A stretch of 64,000 nt of DNA. It comes from Pratylenchus scribneri (lineage: Eukaryota > Nematoda > Chromadorea > Rhabditida > Pratylenchidae). Position numbers and translations under genes: made by a program. The notes beneath the pieces were generated by a model, which was given only the letters and a program-made list of their open reading frames with translations, did not search any database and was not told where the DNA came from. The stretch spans positions 930,001 through 994,000 of the forward strand of contig JAQSEB010000117.1 of assembly GCA_030063045.1 (NCBI GenBank). Direction: 5' to 3'. Shown piece after piece: positions 29,840 to 42,618 of this stretch (position 1 is its first letter; each line of letters opens with the position of its first letter).

Positions 29840-32800
29840 TCATTCATTCAAGTCCAACACAGATGGTTTCTGATCGTTCTTGGCCTCCATTTCAGGTTTT
29901 GGCGTGGGTGGAGCCTAAACAAGTTTTCGTAATTGTTTTTAAATGTTCAATTCAATAATAAATTCGTACCATGAATGTTGTGTCGAACACTGGATCAAAT
30001 CGAGGAGCTGGCGTTTGTTGTTGATCATTTTCATTGTTGATCGCCGTCATGTATTGCTGTTGCCGTTTTCGTGCTTCCAACATTTCGCGCACATCCTCAT
30101 TTGGATCCAATCCGATAAGTGAGCTCAATTCCTTGAAATTAATATAATTATTTGGCAAAAATATTTTTTTATTTCCCTTAATGATTGTAAAACGATAAAT
30201 ATTTGGAGTTATGAACCCTAACCGTATAACAATTTTTTTTTGGATAATATAAAGTGACTTCTGATTTTGCGTGCTAAAAATTAGCTGGTGGTAAATACGT
30301 AAGTACCAAATTTCCTTTAATATTAAAAGGATCTACCTTATTGTCGGCTTGAACTTTGGCCAACTCCGCTTTATTTTGGATGAGAGCATCCAGCAAATTG
30401 CGCAGAATGTATTGAGTCTCGGATGGAATGTGGAATTGGCGTGAGCAGCGCAGCACCAGCGAATCAATGTTGTTCACACTTGTTTGTTCCTCCAATGTTG
30501 GAATGCTGGCTGTGACCATCATTTGACCCGAACGTCGATTGATCGGTTCGAACTAAAAAAAATTGATTTTTTCCCACTATTAATTCTATCCAAAAAATGT
30601 TTTTTACCTCAACAACCTGATCCTCCAAATCCACAATATTTTTCTGGTATTTCATTACTTCTTCTTGGATATAGTTGAGCTTCGCTTGGAGACTACTTTG
30701 ATTATCCAAAATGTCGGCTCGCTCTTTCAAATCCGTGGTGATTGCGTAATCGGCACTCAATTTGGTCAATTCCATTTGTAAACAATGACGTTCCTGGATC
30801 AGACGATTCATTGCTTTTTCCTCCACCTCAACCGCATTCTTTCGAATCACGAGACAATCAATCTAAAATTTATTAATTTGTCAATATTTTTTCCCCAATT
30901 ATTACCGCTCTTTCCATGGCATTCCATTGGTTCTTTGTTCGAAGTGGAGTATTTTGGATGACACTGCGCCTTTTTGCCTTTTTGGTGGTGCCCTCATCAG
31001 CATTTTCCGCCGTTGTTTTGGGCAACTCAAACATTGTTGTGCGTCGAATTTTGCGCTCTTCTCGTTCCATCTTCTTCACTTCTTCATCGGTTGCGGCCAA
31101 TATTTCCTTCGTTGTTGCCTCCACATTTTGTCGTTGTTTATGAGGATGAGGATGAGGCGTATGTTGATGAGGAGCACCATCTTCTTGGCCATCATTAATG
31201 TCATCGAAATTCAACATTTGTGGCAATGGAATGTGCGGATTCTGAAATTTGGTAATATAATATTTAATAGTTTTTACTTTTTAAAAGTAAAAAATTTTGG
31301 GGTCGAGAAAAATAACCTCTTTTATGCAAAAGATGTTAAGATGTGGCAAATAATTTAAGCCTACTAATGTACCTGTCCTACTAATGTTCTTGGGAGTATT
31401 CTAATTTTCCTTTGAGTACATCTATCATCCACTCCCAAAATTTAATATAGGTCTTTACTCTTTACCTCAACAACGAAAGTGGCATTGGCGACTGAATTGC
31501 TGTTGGATGAAGGAGCCATTGTTTTCTGCTGTTGACATCCATTTGCTGCTGTTTTGGCACCACGTCGATTCGGCGGCTGATTTGGCTCAAAGATTGTCTC
31601 GCGCCTCTTTTGTTGGGCCTTAATCCGTTGCATTTCCTCTGCCTTCCTCTTCAAATATTCCGTCTTCATTGCCGTCTCACGTTCCAATTTGTTGATTTTA
31701 TTCTGCTGTTGACGCTGCAATTTCTCCAAAGTGGCCGTCTTTTGTGCATTCGCTGATTGGATTTGGCGCATCCTTTTGGCCTCTTCCTTCAATTGCCTCA
31801 TCAGATCGACCTGAATTTAAATCGTACATTTTTCAACAGAGTAAATTTATTTAGAATAGTCAAAATGGTTCCTAAATCTCAATTTTTCCCTGAATTCTTC
31901 TGAATACCTTATTCCCACATTTCCAACATACTTTCTGCCGTTTCAATGTCTCCAATTCCTTCTTGATCCGCTCACATTCCGATTGCTTCTGATTTTGTTG
32001 CAATTGCATTTTCTTGTTCTGTCGTTCAGCCAATTCCAATCGACGATGTTCCGAACGCATTGTTGCCAGCTCCTTTTCGTATTTCTCGCGCACTTTGCTG
32101 ATTTCTTCTTTTTGCTTTTGAGTTTGCCTCTTCGATGTCATTTCAGCCAGAATATTGTCCCGTTCAGTCTCAGTTGTTTGGATTCGAGTGGCCAGTTCGC
32201 CCAATTTCTTCTCATAATTTCGTCGCATCTGCTCAATTTTCCGTTGGCTTGCTTCCAATTCTTGGACCAGTCGTTCCTTCAAATTGATGTCCTCTTGGAG
32301 TTGGGCAACTTCGCCATATAAGCGCATATGTTCTTAAAATATAGAAAATTTTATAAATTGAATAAAATAAAATATCATACCTTGTGAATTGGCCTGCTCC
32401 TCCTCGTCCATTTCATCCTCATCTTCCTCAGCAAGGGAGGCCAGCCCATCATCTTCGCCATCATTTTCTTCTTCATCTGTTGGAAGTTCTTCTTTGGCCT
32501 CTTCTTTTCCATAAACAATTGGAGATACGGCTAAAAATATAATTTAGTATTTTATTTTAAAAATTACTTATTAACCCACCTTGAAGTGCCTTTTTCGCCC
32601 GTGCAATGTCCGCCCGTGCCGATTTGATCAGTGAATTTTGTGAAATTGGAGCACCACCGCCGCTTGGCATGTACGGTGATCCGGGCAAGCTGTTCGTGGC
32701 CATTCCCTGTTGTTCAAGTTGGAGGCGAAAATGATGATTTTGTTTGCGCAATGCCTCATTGGTTGAATTCAGTTCGATCAATTTTGTCTTCAGTGCTTCC

Positions 32801-34585
32801 ATCTCTTGCAAATATCCCTCAATCATTGCACTGAATTGTTGTTCACCAATTGCTTCGGCGCCCTCATTCTCTTTGTTCTCCATGCCAGCAACAATGCCTG
32901 CGCGAAGTTTGGCCATCTCCAGCTCCTTTTGCAATTCAACACTTCGGCTGCGAAGAATCTCAATGGTTTCATCCAGGCCTTTGATGCGCATCCGCATTCG
33001 TTGATTCTCGACCTGAATAATTGTGAAATGTATTAGTGTTGAAAATTGTTCTAGAATTTTTTGTAATAACTGTTCTGAAAGCCAAAATCTCCGTAAATGC
33101 AAACCTGAAGTTGCTGGTTCTCCAAATATTGATCATTGATCAGCTCCTCTCCATCCTGTCCGATCAGCCTTTTGCCTTGTTTGTATTCCTGCAGTTCGGC
33201 CTCCAATGCAACAATTCGGCAACGCATTTCAGTGATCAATTTGCTCGATTTGTCCTGGTTCGCCACCACACGGTTTTTGATGTTCTTTGCACGGTTGGCA
33301 TAGTGAAGGGTGTTCAGCGTCTCCACAAAGTCGACGTCACTTGGGCTGGCGCAGGCAATCATCAGAGTTCGACTGAAATATTTGAATAAAATTGAATATT
33401 TTGTAAAATTTTCAAACAAACCTGTTTCCGCCCAACGAATCCTGCAAGAGGCGAGTCAGTTTTGAGTCTCGATAAGGCACGTGGATGTTTCGACCGCCAC
33501 CGCTGCCACCTCCCAATGCCGAGATCACATTGCCCAATGCCAACAATCCAGAATTGATGCTGATTCCCTCTTTGGCCCGGTCTCCGGTTGCTCCCGTCCT
33601 CTTCAGTCGTTCTGAGCCGGCCAAGTCGACAAAATGGAATTTGGCATGTAACACTTCAAGTTCGGTGGTCGGCTGCCCAGTGCCATCGTCATTCTCCTCC
33701 ACCGGCACCACCCGAGTCTGCTTCAGTTGGACGGTGAAAATGGCATGTGACCGGCTGGACTGCTGGTTCATGTTTGTTGCCGCCGTTGTTCGATTCATGG
33801 CACCGGCCTTGAGCGCATTCATCACATCCTGGGCACTGTGCACTGGCTGCCAGACGGTGCCGCGCAAATTGATCTCATTGCGAATTGGATCTTCCTGGAT
33901 TTTGATTGCCCCAAGCCGTGGTCCTTCTGCCAGCAGATCGATGATTTCCTCATTGTATAGCTACAAATTTGATTAAAGATTAGGTATAAATATTGGAAAA
34001 TATTGACCTCGATGAATTGGACGAACACCTCGAATGAAGGTTCCAGCTGTGCGGCCTTAATTGCAATCTTCTTTCGCAAGTCGATTCCATCGAAAATGTG
34101 TTGCGCTGCTCGCGGAATAATGCCGGCCATGTGTTCGACTGCCTGCTGTCCAATTTGAGTTGCGTCAAAGCTGGTGCCCATTGTGTAGGTTTTTCCGCTG
34201 CCAGTCTATAAAAGTGAAGTTTTAATTTGGCCTCAAATATATTAAAAACCTGTCCATAGGCAATAACAGTTGCGTTGTAACCTTCGAAGGCGCCTTCCAA
34301 GAGTCCGGAAATGCACGAATTGTAAATGTCCTGTTGTTTTGTGTGCTCCTCGAATACATAGTCTAAAATTTGTTTGTTTAAAGGCTTTATAATGTAGTAT
34401 GATGTATGATACAAACCATAAGTGAAGGCTCGATCTTGGCCAATTGTTATCTGCGGTTCTCCAGCAGTGACAGCAACACAAATGCTCGCATTTTCAGCCC
34501 GCTCTCTTGCATTTTGTGGCCTAATTCGCACTGCCACACAAACGGCGTTGTTGTTGTTGAGTTTACCGTTCGACCAATTTTGCAT
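29840..34585 (-). CDS. Kinesin-4 family chromokinesin (KIF4-like)
   Basis: A plus-end microtubule motor of roughly 1150 residues in 14 exons. The motor domain is N-terminal: [11 protein letters not shown]-loop split by an intron as [15 protein letters not shown], switch [12 protein letters not shown], switch [20 protein letters not shown], then [20 protein letters not shown] and [20 protein letters not shown]. The [17 protein letters not shown] signature and the long coiled coil after [13 protein letters not shown] point to the kinesin-4 group (KIF4; worm klp-19 relatives), which acts on mitotic and meiotic chromosomes and midzones. The stalk holds a Gly/Pro-rich hinge ([12 protein letters not shown]), an acidic exon ([12 protein letters not shown]) and His-rich [12 protein letters not shown]. 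The Cys-rich C-terminal DNA-binding motif of vertebrate KIF4 is not seen; the protein ends PSVLDLNE. The start at 34585 is the first ATG of the motor exon. Confidence 0.92.
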
Positions 34586-36181
34586 TAATTACCAATATTT
34601 TGTTTTATCTAGTAAAAGAAAAGTTTAAGGTCTTCGCGAAAAATGTAAAACTAAAATAAAAAAACTTCGGGAATACTAAAGTTGTGAAATTTCAAATGTA
34701 TGGATGGGATAAGGATAAACATTTAACACACAACTCGGATTACAAAAAATTCAAGTGAATTTCAATAAATAAATAAATGTTGTGATTGATTTATTTTGTT
34801 GGTGAATGAATGCGAATGCGAATGAATGAAATGGAAATTGAATTAAAGAAACGAAAAAATAAAAAAGAAGCGGAGGCAATTTTCAAAAAGTAATTATTCG
34901 CGGTCAAAATTTCGTGTCGAAAAACAAAAGGGATTATTGGTACAGTAGGGCAAGCAACCAAACCAAGCGTTTTCGAGTTTCGACTGACTAATTTGGTTTG
35001 GAAAAAAGGTTTTTTATGCAAATAATGTTGGTTTTATCTTTTATCCTCAAAAATATTGATCAGATCAATTTTGAGTTTAGACTCAACTCAAATGCTTTAA
35101 TTTAAATCTTTGACAACAGTTAAATTAATTTATTTGATCACTTTTAAATGGATTTTGAAACTCGTCTCCTCTATTCTTAGGCAATTTGGCCAAAATTTCT
35201 CTACCACTCCACTATTATTTTTCGGTTCAAAAAGTTTTTGGTAAATTTAATGTTTTTATTGCAATGGGCGGCTCCATTTTGACTGCTGACAAACATAAAA
35301 TAAGCCACAACTCAAAGCAATTTTGCCTTTTGATCTTCATTGGATTTGGCTTTTCATTACCACATTCTCGCATAAATCCCGCTGTGCAGATGTGGATCAA
35401 CAAACATCCTCCATTCAATGTCCATTGTAATTCTTGCCATTTACGCTCCTTTTCACGGATTTTCCTCTCTCTTCCAACTTTCAACATTAAAAGCCTTTTG
35501 TGTTGCTGAATGAATTGCACGCAAATAGGCAGCCCCCCTACCATCATCACCACATTCCAGCTGCGCAGCTGCATGGAAAAATTCCTGCTTCCTCCATTGT
35601 TGGGTTCTCCTTTTTCCCCATCTTCCTCCAAACATTTTAGGTTCATCTATTTTTGAGAAGCTTTTGAGGAGGAGCGAGGATTCACCCTAGAGAAGATATT
35701 ATGTTAAATCGTTAAAAATACGCTGAAATTGGAGTAGAATTCTGAATCCTTCTTCTAACTTATTTCCACCTTTAAATTCCACTTCCTGAACAGAAAAAAA
35801 TGCTGAGAGCGATAAAATATTCGTTCAATATTATTCCAACCAATTTCCATTCCCGATCATTTTTTGATACCAATTCCTTGTTCTTCCCTTCCTCTTTTCA
35901 CCAAAAGCAGCAGCACCAAACTGTTCGGATCATAATTCATCCGCCGATCCCTCTCCCTGCAAAAAAACGCCAAATTCATAAGATGGATTGATAAAGGAAA
36001 TCGCGCAGTTTGGATGCTGTCCACAGGCAACCACCAATCCATCTTTCAAGCATTTTTTTTCGCGCATATTTTCCTCTTTTCCTTAACATTTTTGCCACCA
36101 AAACAATGTTGCGGGTTTCTTCAAATTATTATCCTTTTTTTGCTTCATATTCCCGGAAAAGGGAATAAGCAGGTTCAATGA
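34586..36181. other. Intergenic, weak ORFs only
   Basis: 1.6 kb between the divergent starts of the kinesin gene and the Kunitz-like gene. A 139-codon minus frame (35227-35646) and a 63-codon plus frame (35800-35991) are open, but show no domain, no signal peptide and no exon context. I do not call them. Confidence 0.4.
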
Positions 36182-38654
36182 ATGGCCACGCGTGAATCCT
36201 CTCCCTCGTCCGCTTCAAGCGGCCCAGAAATTCCTTTGCCCGAGGAATCCATCGCCGATCAACACCCTTTTCACGCGAATTACCCACATTGGAATTTGGT
36301 TTGGTTAAACTTTAAATTGCGTATATATTTTCCTGTTTAATATGCAACTATTTAAAATGTATTTATTTAAAGTTAAATTCATCCAATGCGTTACATATTC
36401 ATTCCTAAACTTTCACCTCCAATTACCTTGCCCGAAAGATAAAACCTTTGTTTTACCATCTAATTTTCCGTTTATCCATTAAACCTGTTTTTGGCCTAAA
36501 TTAAAAATGAATCTGATCCAATCTTTTTTATCTCCTTATATCACTTTTACATACCAGAAATTGAGCAATTTTTGGACAAAAGTTGAGTGATTGGATGAGG
36601 GGCATCCAGAATTTTGCCAGCATCTTTCATTTCATTCTAATTTTCTACTCATTTTTCACATCAATTCTTCAATCGACAAAAGCATCAAGTAATTAAGTTT
36701 ATTAAAAATTATCTGCTGATAAGTGGATTATGGCCTAAATTATGTTATTAATTTACCTTTCAAAAAATTGTTGACCATAATTTGGCTTAAGCTCAAATTC
36801 GGTAGGATTTTTTACCTTAAAAGTAGTTCTAAAATATTCAAAACAAAATCCAAATAATTCCTTCATTGAGAGAAGCTCCTATTTTTTTATATATTTTCAT
36901 TTTTTATCCCATCTTTCTAAATAGAATGCGTGGTTAGCAAATGGCGAGAATGGAGGTTTATATAAAGTGTACACAAAAATGCCATAAATCCTCCATTTCT
37001 CCTTCTAGTGAATGCCAAGGGAATTGTGAATTTGCCCAGCGGGTTCGAAATCGGGATGTCCTTAGGCCGCCATTCCCGGAACGGGATGAACGTTCCGGCG
37101 AATTTTTCATTCGTGAATGTCCGGCACTTTATGAAGTTGAACAATGCACGCCTCGAAGCTGCGCCGATGAAAGTCCTTTTGCAAAGGTCATCAGGGAAAT
37201 CAATTTGGTCAAAATTAAAAATGTTCCTTATCAATCATAAATAATAAAATCCATGGAAATGATTTTGTAAATATGAATCAGATTTAGTCCGATATTTGGG
37301 TAAAAACTAAAATGTTAATCGGTTGAATTTTGAAAAGTGGAAGTTTTGATGTTTTGTGATTTAATCTATTCAATTCATTCAATTCAAATGAGCCCATTGG
37401 CGCATGAATGAAAAGCAAGAAAATTCAATTAGTTGGATCATTGATCTGAGTGAATGCACTTTATTAGCAGAACCACCAAGAATAAAAAAAAATACATTTG
37501 ATGATATCATTTTGTTTAGTATTATTGTTCTATAAAATTTCAAAAAATATTAGGCAGGATAGAACCGAATCCCCCTTTTCAATTGTCTCATTAATAAAAT
37601 CATTATTTATTCAGTTTCCATTTTCGGCATCAATTCTGAAACGATTGCCCAATTTGGCTTCATCATCGGCTGGGGTCAGTGAAGAATTGACAGCGGAAGC
37701 AAGAATAAAAAGCATCAAAAATGAAACGAGAAGGACCGAACCAAAAACGAAGGCAAAAAAGCAAATTGAACTGACAAATGTGTCCTCAAGGAATAAAATT
37801 GCCGGCATTGGAATTCACAACGATGATGAAAGCGGTCAAATCAGGGAGAATAAAAGGCCAAAAGAAGGCGCAACAGCGGCAACAAGACTCGATTGTTCGT
37901 AGGGAATTTATTAAAAAATTTGGCAATTTATAGTGACAAAATAGGGGGATTGAGACGATATTAAAGTGTCACAATAAAATTTTTCGATACTTGTCGGTTA
38001 TGTGTAGATAGATTTTGAAAAAAAATGAAGGGTACCAATTATGGGTGTTAGGATTAGGCTTACAGATATGTCATATGATATCTCATCCCTGAATAACCCT
38101 AACCCAATACTGAATGACCCATACAGGCCATCTTCACGTTTCCCGGGGTTGACCCGAAAAAATCGGCGTACAAATAACATAGAAATAGAAGTATCAATTT
38201 TTCTTCCTTATTTATTAAATCCGATTTATTGCCGTAGGAACATTTATAGCTGGAAGGGAAATCATTCTCATTTTCCCTTTCAATACCATAACTTTGATAC
38301 CACTAAGAATTTTATGTAAAAATTCATTATAAATTTGGTAAAATTCATTCTTCATTTATTTTTTAGGTTCACACCAAAACCAAAGTTGCTGTCGAGTGAT
38401 TCGGGCATCGTGTCCAACGGATGGAGTCAAATCGAGGCAATTAATTCGTTGGTACAGAAAGGTGACGGGCAAATTACCTTTCACATTCAAATATGTGCTC
38501 TTTGCAGAAAGATGAACAATTCTGCCGACCTTATAAATATGCATATTGCGGCGATGATTTTGTGGAGAATGTTTTTGCCAGCGAAAGTGAATGCCTTGAT
38601 GCTTGTTTCAGTGAAGTGGAGAAGGCAGTTCTACCCAATTTCCGTGTTATTTGA
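36182..38654 (+). CDS. Kunitz-like Cys-containing protein (hand-spliced)
   Basis: A tentative six-exon model: 36182-36298, 36925-36968, 37009-37186, 37615-37898, 38367-38451, 38508-38654; all joins keep frame with GT-AG borders. The first exon starts MATRESSPSSASSGPEIPLP just behind a TAAGCAG acceptor. Exon 3 is Cys-rich (ECQGNCEFAQR, ECPALYEVEQCTPRSC). Exon 4 is charged and disordered. The last exon reads CRPYKYAYC, then VFASESECLDAC, the C3-C4 and C5-C6 half of a Kunitz (BPTI) domain with correct C3-x7-C4 and C5-x3-C6 spacing; C4-C5 spacing is 14 instead of 12. The first half is divergent: the second Cys is missing and C1 is uncertain (LDCS). Without a visible signal peptide, secretion is unproven; the true 5' end may lie further upstream. 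A protease-inhibitor role is doubtful. Confidence 0.45.
38030..38160. repeat. Remnant of TTAGGG-containing fold-back family
   Basis: GGGTACCAATTATGGGTGTTAGG...CCCTGAATAACCCTAACCCA...GAATGACCCATA resembles parts of the elements at 50157-50398 and 61182-61401 (CCCTGAATGACCCTAACCCTA). It lies in the fourth intron of the Kunitz-like gene. Terminal repeats are not intact. Confidence 0.4.
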
Positions 38655-39312
38655 ATGCTGAAAACTCTAATTTGGAAAGCATAAAATGAATGAAGAATAC
38701 GGTTATGCCATAACCCATTAAATGCACAAAAATACATTTTATTCACGATTCATCATTTTTTCATCAAATTTTTGAATTCCAATAAAAAATAAAAACCATT
38801 AAATTTACATATGCTAAACAAATGATGCTGAGTGAAATTGAACTTCTCTTTTATTCCGTATATTTAGATTGGACATTGGACTGGATAATCAATAACATGT
38901 AGCGGTACTGTAGACAAAATTTTAGGATAAATTGTCTGAAGAAGTCGTCGTCGTATCGATTTATTGATCGATCGATAGGATGGATAGCAAAGCGTCTCGT
39001 CTAGCGAGATTTTAATACAACGATTCATTTGAAAACAATCTCTGCGTTCTTTTACAATTATTGAACAAAAAATGCATGCATTTTATTATACACTATTCAC
39101 ATTAACATCACAATAAACAGATCGATAGATTTAGAAATAAATTTCCCCATTAAATTATTATTAGCTGTAATTTTTAATCATTCTCTAAGTTTTTAGCAAA
39201 TTATTTAATGATGTTGCTTCGGTGACTTGGAAATAGGGCTAATTGACTTTAGTAATCATTAATTAACAATACCTTACAGAGTTTTTTGCATAAAAAGTAA
39301 AAACTATTAAAA
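38655..39312. other. Intergenic, nothing identified
   Basis: AT-rich sequence with a TCGTCGTCGTATCGAT / GATCGATCGATAGG patch near 38945-38980. No ORF with support. It should hold the 3' flank of the Kunitz-like gene and the promoter of the next gene. Confidence 0.4.
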
Positions 39313-40585
39313 ATGGACAATATAGTGATTGTGGATGACGTTTGGGATAATAATGAAGAAGTGGTGATGGCAAACGCCCAAATTTTGGATGGACTTCCAA
39401 TAGACACAAGTGATAATCAAGCTATGATTGAACAAAACATCGATACCAATCATTTTAAGGTAAACATAAACACTATTAAACATCATCTTATTGTCTATTT
39501 GGTAGACCTATATGATGCCATCAGGGGATGTTCTAATTGTCATGAATCCAGACGGAAAAGCATATTTTGTTAATATTAAAATTTAGCAATTCAAGATATA
39601 AACCCATTTCAGGTCGAAAAAGAAATTCTTGAACAACAAAACATTGATACAAACTATCTTACCGATGAATCAATTCAATTGCTCTGGAATATGGCCTTAC
39701 AAAACGAGTATGTTACATAACAAATACAATCCACTCCTAGTTTTTAAAAGATACTATTCGCATATGCCTACTCTGGACCATCCAAATCAAGAACAGCAAG
39801 TTCATCAAAATGTTGAAACAACATTGGGATCATCAAATGATGGTTTGGCGGCCCATCCAAATCAACAACAGCAAGGTCATCAAAATGTGGAAACATTATT
39901 GGGATCATCAAATGATGGTTTGGCGGCCCATCCAAATCAACAACAGCAAGGTTATCAAAATGTGGAAACATCATTGGGATCATCAAAAGGTTCAACATCA
40001 TCGACTGATCAGCCCAACCGACGAAAGCGTCAGAACAAAGAAATCTTTGATCCAAGTGCAACTATCAAAACAAAGCGAAATCGAATTATCACAAACACCA
40101 AAAATTCTGCAATTGGCAATGAAAATGGACGCAAATTGAAATTTGTTCCCTATCGTCCGCCGGATCATATTACCAATACCAATGCTTTTTCAGCCTCAGG
40201 TAAAAGAATTATGGTTAATTGTTTATTATTGATTATTTTAGCTCCAATCAACTCTTCTTCAATTCGTCCTCCCGTTCTTGTTGCTGAACATGTCATTGAT
40301 TTAGCTAAGATTTCCAAATTGCCAGGAGTTGTCATCTATAAACCTGGCCATCAACCATCGAGCAATTCTCATCTTCCTCATTGTGTTTGCTGCCACGATC
40401 CCATCCCAAAATCTAAGGTTTTTAAATGATATTTCCATTCCACTATTAAATAAATTTATATTCAGATGGATTTTGTTTGGGTTCGTCTGCCGATCCACAT
40501 TGAGTGCAATAGCAACAACGGTGGCGATGATGATGCAGATATGCCAGTTCTTCCCAGTGAAGTCAATAATGACAAAGAGAAGTGA
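39313..40585 (+). CDS. Unrecognised protein with 25-residue tandem repeats
   Basis: Five exons, about 330 residues: 39313-39459 (MDNIVIVDDVWDNNEE, acidic), 39614-39709, about 39750-40199, 40242-40417 and 40467-40585. Introns are short with GT-AG borders. Exon 3 carries three tandem copies of a 25-residue unit (HPNQQQQGHQNVETL and LGSSNDGLAA), then a basic segment (QPNRRKRQNKE, IKTKRNR). Exon 4 has LPGVVIYKPGH and a CVCCHDP Cys cluster, and the tail is acidic (GGDDDADMP). A basic bipartite-like stretch suggests a nuclear protein. No known domain is recognised. Confidence 0.6.
39779..40003 (+). repeat. 75-bp coding tandem repeat, 3 copies
   Basis: Three direct copies of a 75-bp unit (CATCCAAATCAACAACAGCA at its start), the first two very similar, the third diverging after TCATCAAA. 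The copies are in frame within the unrecognised gene, so copy number could vary without frameshift. Confidence 0.9.
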
Positions 40586-40882
40586 AGGAGAATAAAGAAG
40601 CCTGAAGCCTAAATTATTTATTGGTTTAAAAAAAAGTTATACCCAAATTAAATCTTTTCTTTTCTCCTGCTGAATTTTGTGATGTTTTTATTTTAAATAT
40701 ACTAAATTCTTTTTGGTCAATCCTTTCATTGGATAAAGATTTTTGATCTTATATAAAATCTACAAATAATCGAATTACACATTCAAAATGTGAATTTTTT
40801 TACTTTAATTAATTTTTTTACTTTAATTAATTTTAAAAAATCCATTTATAAAGCTGTGATAATTACTCAGAAATTTACAAAA
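40586..40882. other. Short intergenic, direct repeat
   Basis: Nearly 300 bp between two head-to-tail plus-strand genes. It includes TTTTTTACTTTAATTAAT duplicated in tandem at 40796-40830. No gene. Confidence 0.4.
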
Positions 40883-42618
40883 ATGATGAGCCCGGAAGAA
40901 GTCGAATTCAACAAATTGAGCACGCAGTTTTGGTAAGCATGTTACATATTACCTAACGAAAACTTAAAAATAAAATTTAGTTCGAAAATTATCAAAGCGA
41001 TTCGGGATGTTGGTACACAAAATTTGGAATTTGGAGATGAAATGCTCGAGAAAAGTATTTGTTTTCACTTTAAAATGATAATTAAAATATTTTACAAATT
41101 AAAGTGAACGGAGAATTGGCGACTTTGTCTGAGAAGCAAAAGGAACATGAAGAATGCACAAGCAAAATGCTCGAGGAAGTCAAGAAAATGTCAAAAAGTT
41201 CGGTGGTCAATTTGACTTCCAAAGGTTTAATACATTTATTTAGGATAAAATTGGTTTTTGATTTTAGTGCTCACCAACAGCTTCGACAAGAATTCAGTCA
41301 AACAACGCATTGATGCATTCAAGGAAGAACTCAAGGCCCTCGTGGATCATTCGGACGACATCGAGAATGTTAGTCAAATTTTTGTTTAAAAATAAATCAA
41401 TTATTCTTTTAGCGCTATTTTGCCATCCAAGAGAACATTTCATTGGTGAAGAGCAAAGTGCTGAACCTGAAAACTATGGTTGAAGAAGAAGAGCATCTCC
41501 TTCGTGTCCAGCAAGAGGAGGAGGCCGAAGCTGAACGTCTGCGCCAGGAAGAAGCCGAACGAAAGCGCCTGGAAGAAGTCGAAACCGAACGAAAGCGCCA
41601 GGAAGAAGTCGAACGAAAGCGCCTGGAAGAAGCCGAACGAAAGCGCCTGGAAGAGGCCGAAGCTGAACGCCAGCGCCAGGAGGAGGCCAAAGCCGAGCGC
41701 CAACGCCAGAAGGAGGCTGAAGCCGAGCGCCAACGTCAAAAGAAGGCCGAAGCTGAACGTAAACGCCAGAAAGAGGCCGAGGCTGAACGCCAGCGCCAGG
41801 AGGAGGCCAAAGCCGAACGTCAACGCCAGAAGGAAGCCCAAGCTCTTCGTCGACGCCAGAAAGAGGCTGAAGCCGAGCGCCAACGCCAGATTGAGGCCGA
41901 AGCCGAGCGCCAACGCCAGGAAGAAGAAGAGGAAGCCGAAGCTGAACGTCTGCGCCTCGAGGAAGCCAAAGCTGAGCGTCAACGTCAGAAAGAGGCCCAG
42001 GCTGAACGCCAACGCCAGCAGAAGGAAGCCCAAGCTTTGCGTCAACGCCAGCAGAAAGGAGCTAAGCGACAACGGGACAAGGTTTTTATTATTTCCAAAA
42101 TGCCAATAAATTAATTTATTTATATTTAGACTTTCGACACCGACCGCACTCCGAAGAAGGTTGCCGCCCTTGAGTCTTCGTTGGAGTCTACTCCATCTCC
42201 CCCGAAGAAGGCTGTCACCATTTCTATTCCGAAGAAGGCTGCCACCGTTTCGACTCCAAAGAAGGCTGTCATCATTTCTGCTCCCAACAAGGCTGTCACC
42301 ATGGCTACTCCGAAGAAGGCTGTCGTCGATGAATCTACGTCGGAGTCTTATACTCCAACTCCGAGGAAGAGTGTGGTCATTTCTACTCCGCATAAGTCGC
42401 CTCTCGCTTCTATTCAACTGAAGTCTCCGGTGGTCTCTACCCCGAACAAGTTCGCCGCTCCTCCTGTGCCTCCTGCTCCAAAGACTGCAACCAAGTCCAT
42501 CCCGAATCCGCCAGACTTGAACAAGGTTATTTGTTTATTTAAAATATGCCAATTTATATTTATTTATATTTAGACCATCGACACCGACTACGATGATGCA
42601 TCTTTCTGGGACGATTGA
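40883..42618 (+). CDS. Coiled-coil protein with Glu/Arg/Gln and TPKKAV repeats
   Basis: Seven exons, about 485 residues: 40883-40932, 40981-41054, 41105-41224, 41268-41368, 41411-42081, 42130-42525, 42574-42618. The N-terminal 150 residues are a mixed-charge coiled coil (LSEKQKEHEECTSKMLEEV). The large exon is a continuous helical repeat of Ala/Glu/Arg/Gln (AEAERQRQKEAEAERQRQ, with ERKRLEEVE variants), presumably a single alpha helix or long coiled coil. The next exon has about ten short Pro-Lys repeats (TPKKAV, TPRKSV, TPNKF), resembling linker-like or CDK-site-rich tails. The end is acidic (TIDTDYDDASFWDD). No family was recognised. The long minus-strand open frame over 41440-42417 is a shadow of the repeat. 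Confidence 0.75.

Noticed and set aside
35227..35646. 139-codon minus-strand frame
   Set aside because: No domain, signal peptide or exon context; composition like the surrounding intergenic DNA.
37611..37808. Minus-strand protein with apparent signal peptide
   Set aside because: It overlaps antisense an exon that joins in frame with the Kunitz-like exons; no further minus-strand exons with matching phase were found.
41440..42417. 325-codon minus-strand open frame
   Set aside because: It is the antisense shadow of the Glu/Arg/Gln repeat exon of the plus-strand gene; the plus strand has proper exon borders.
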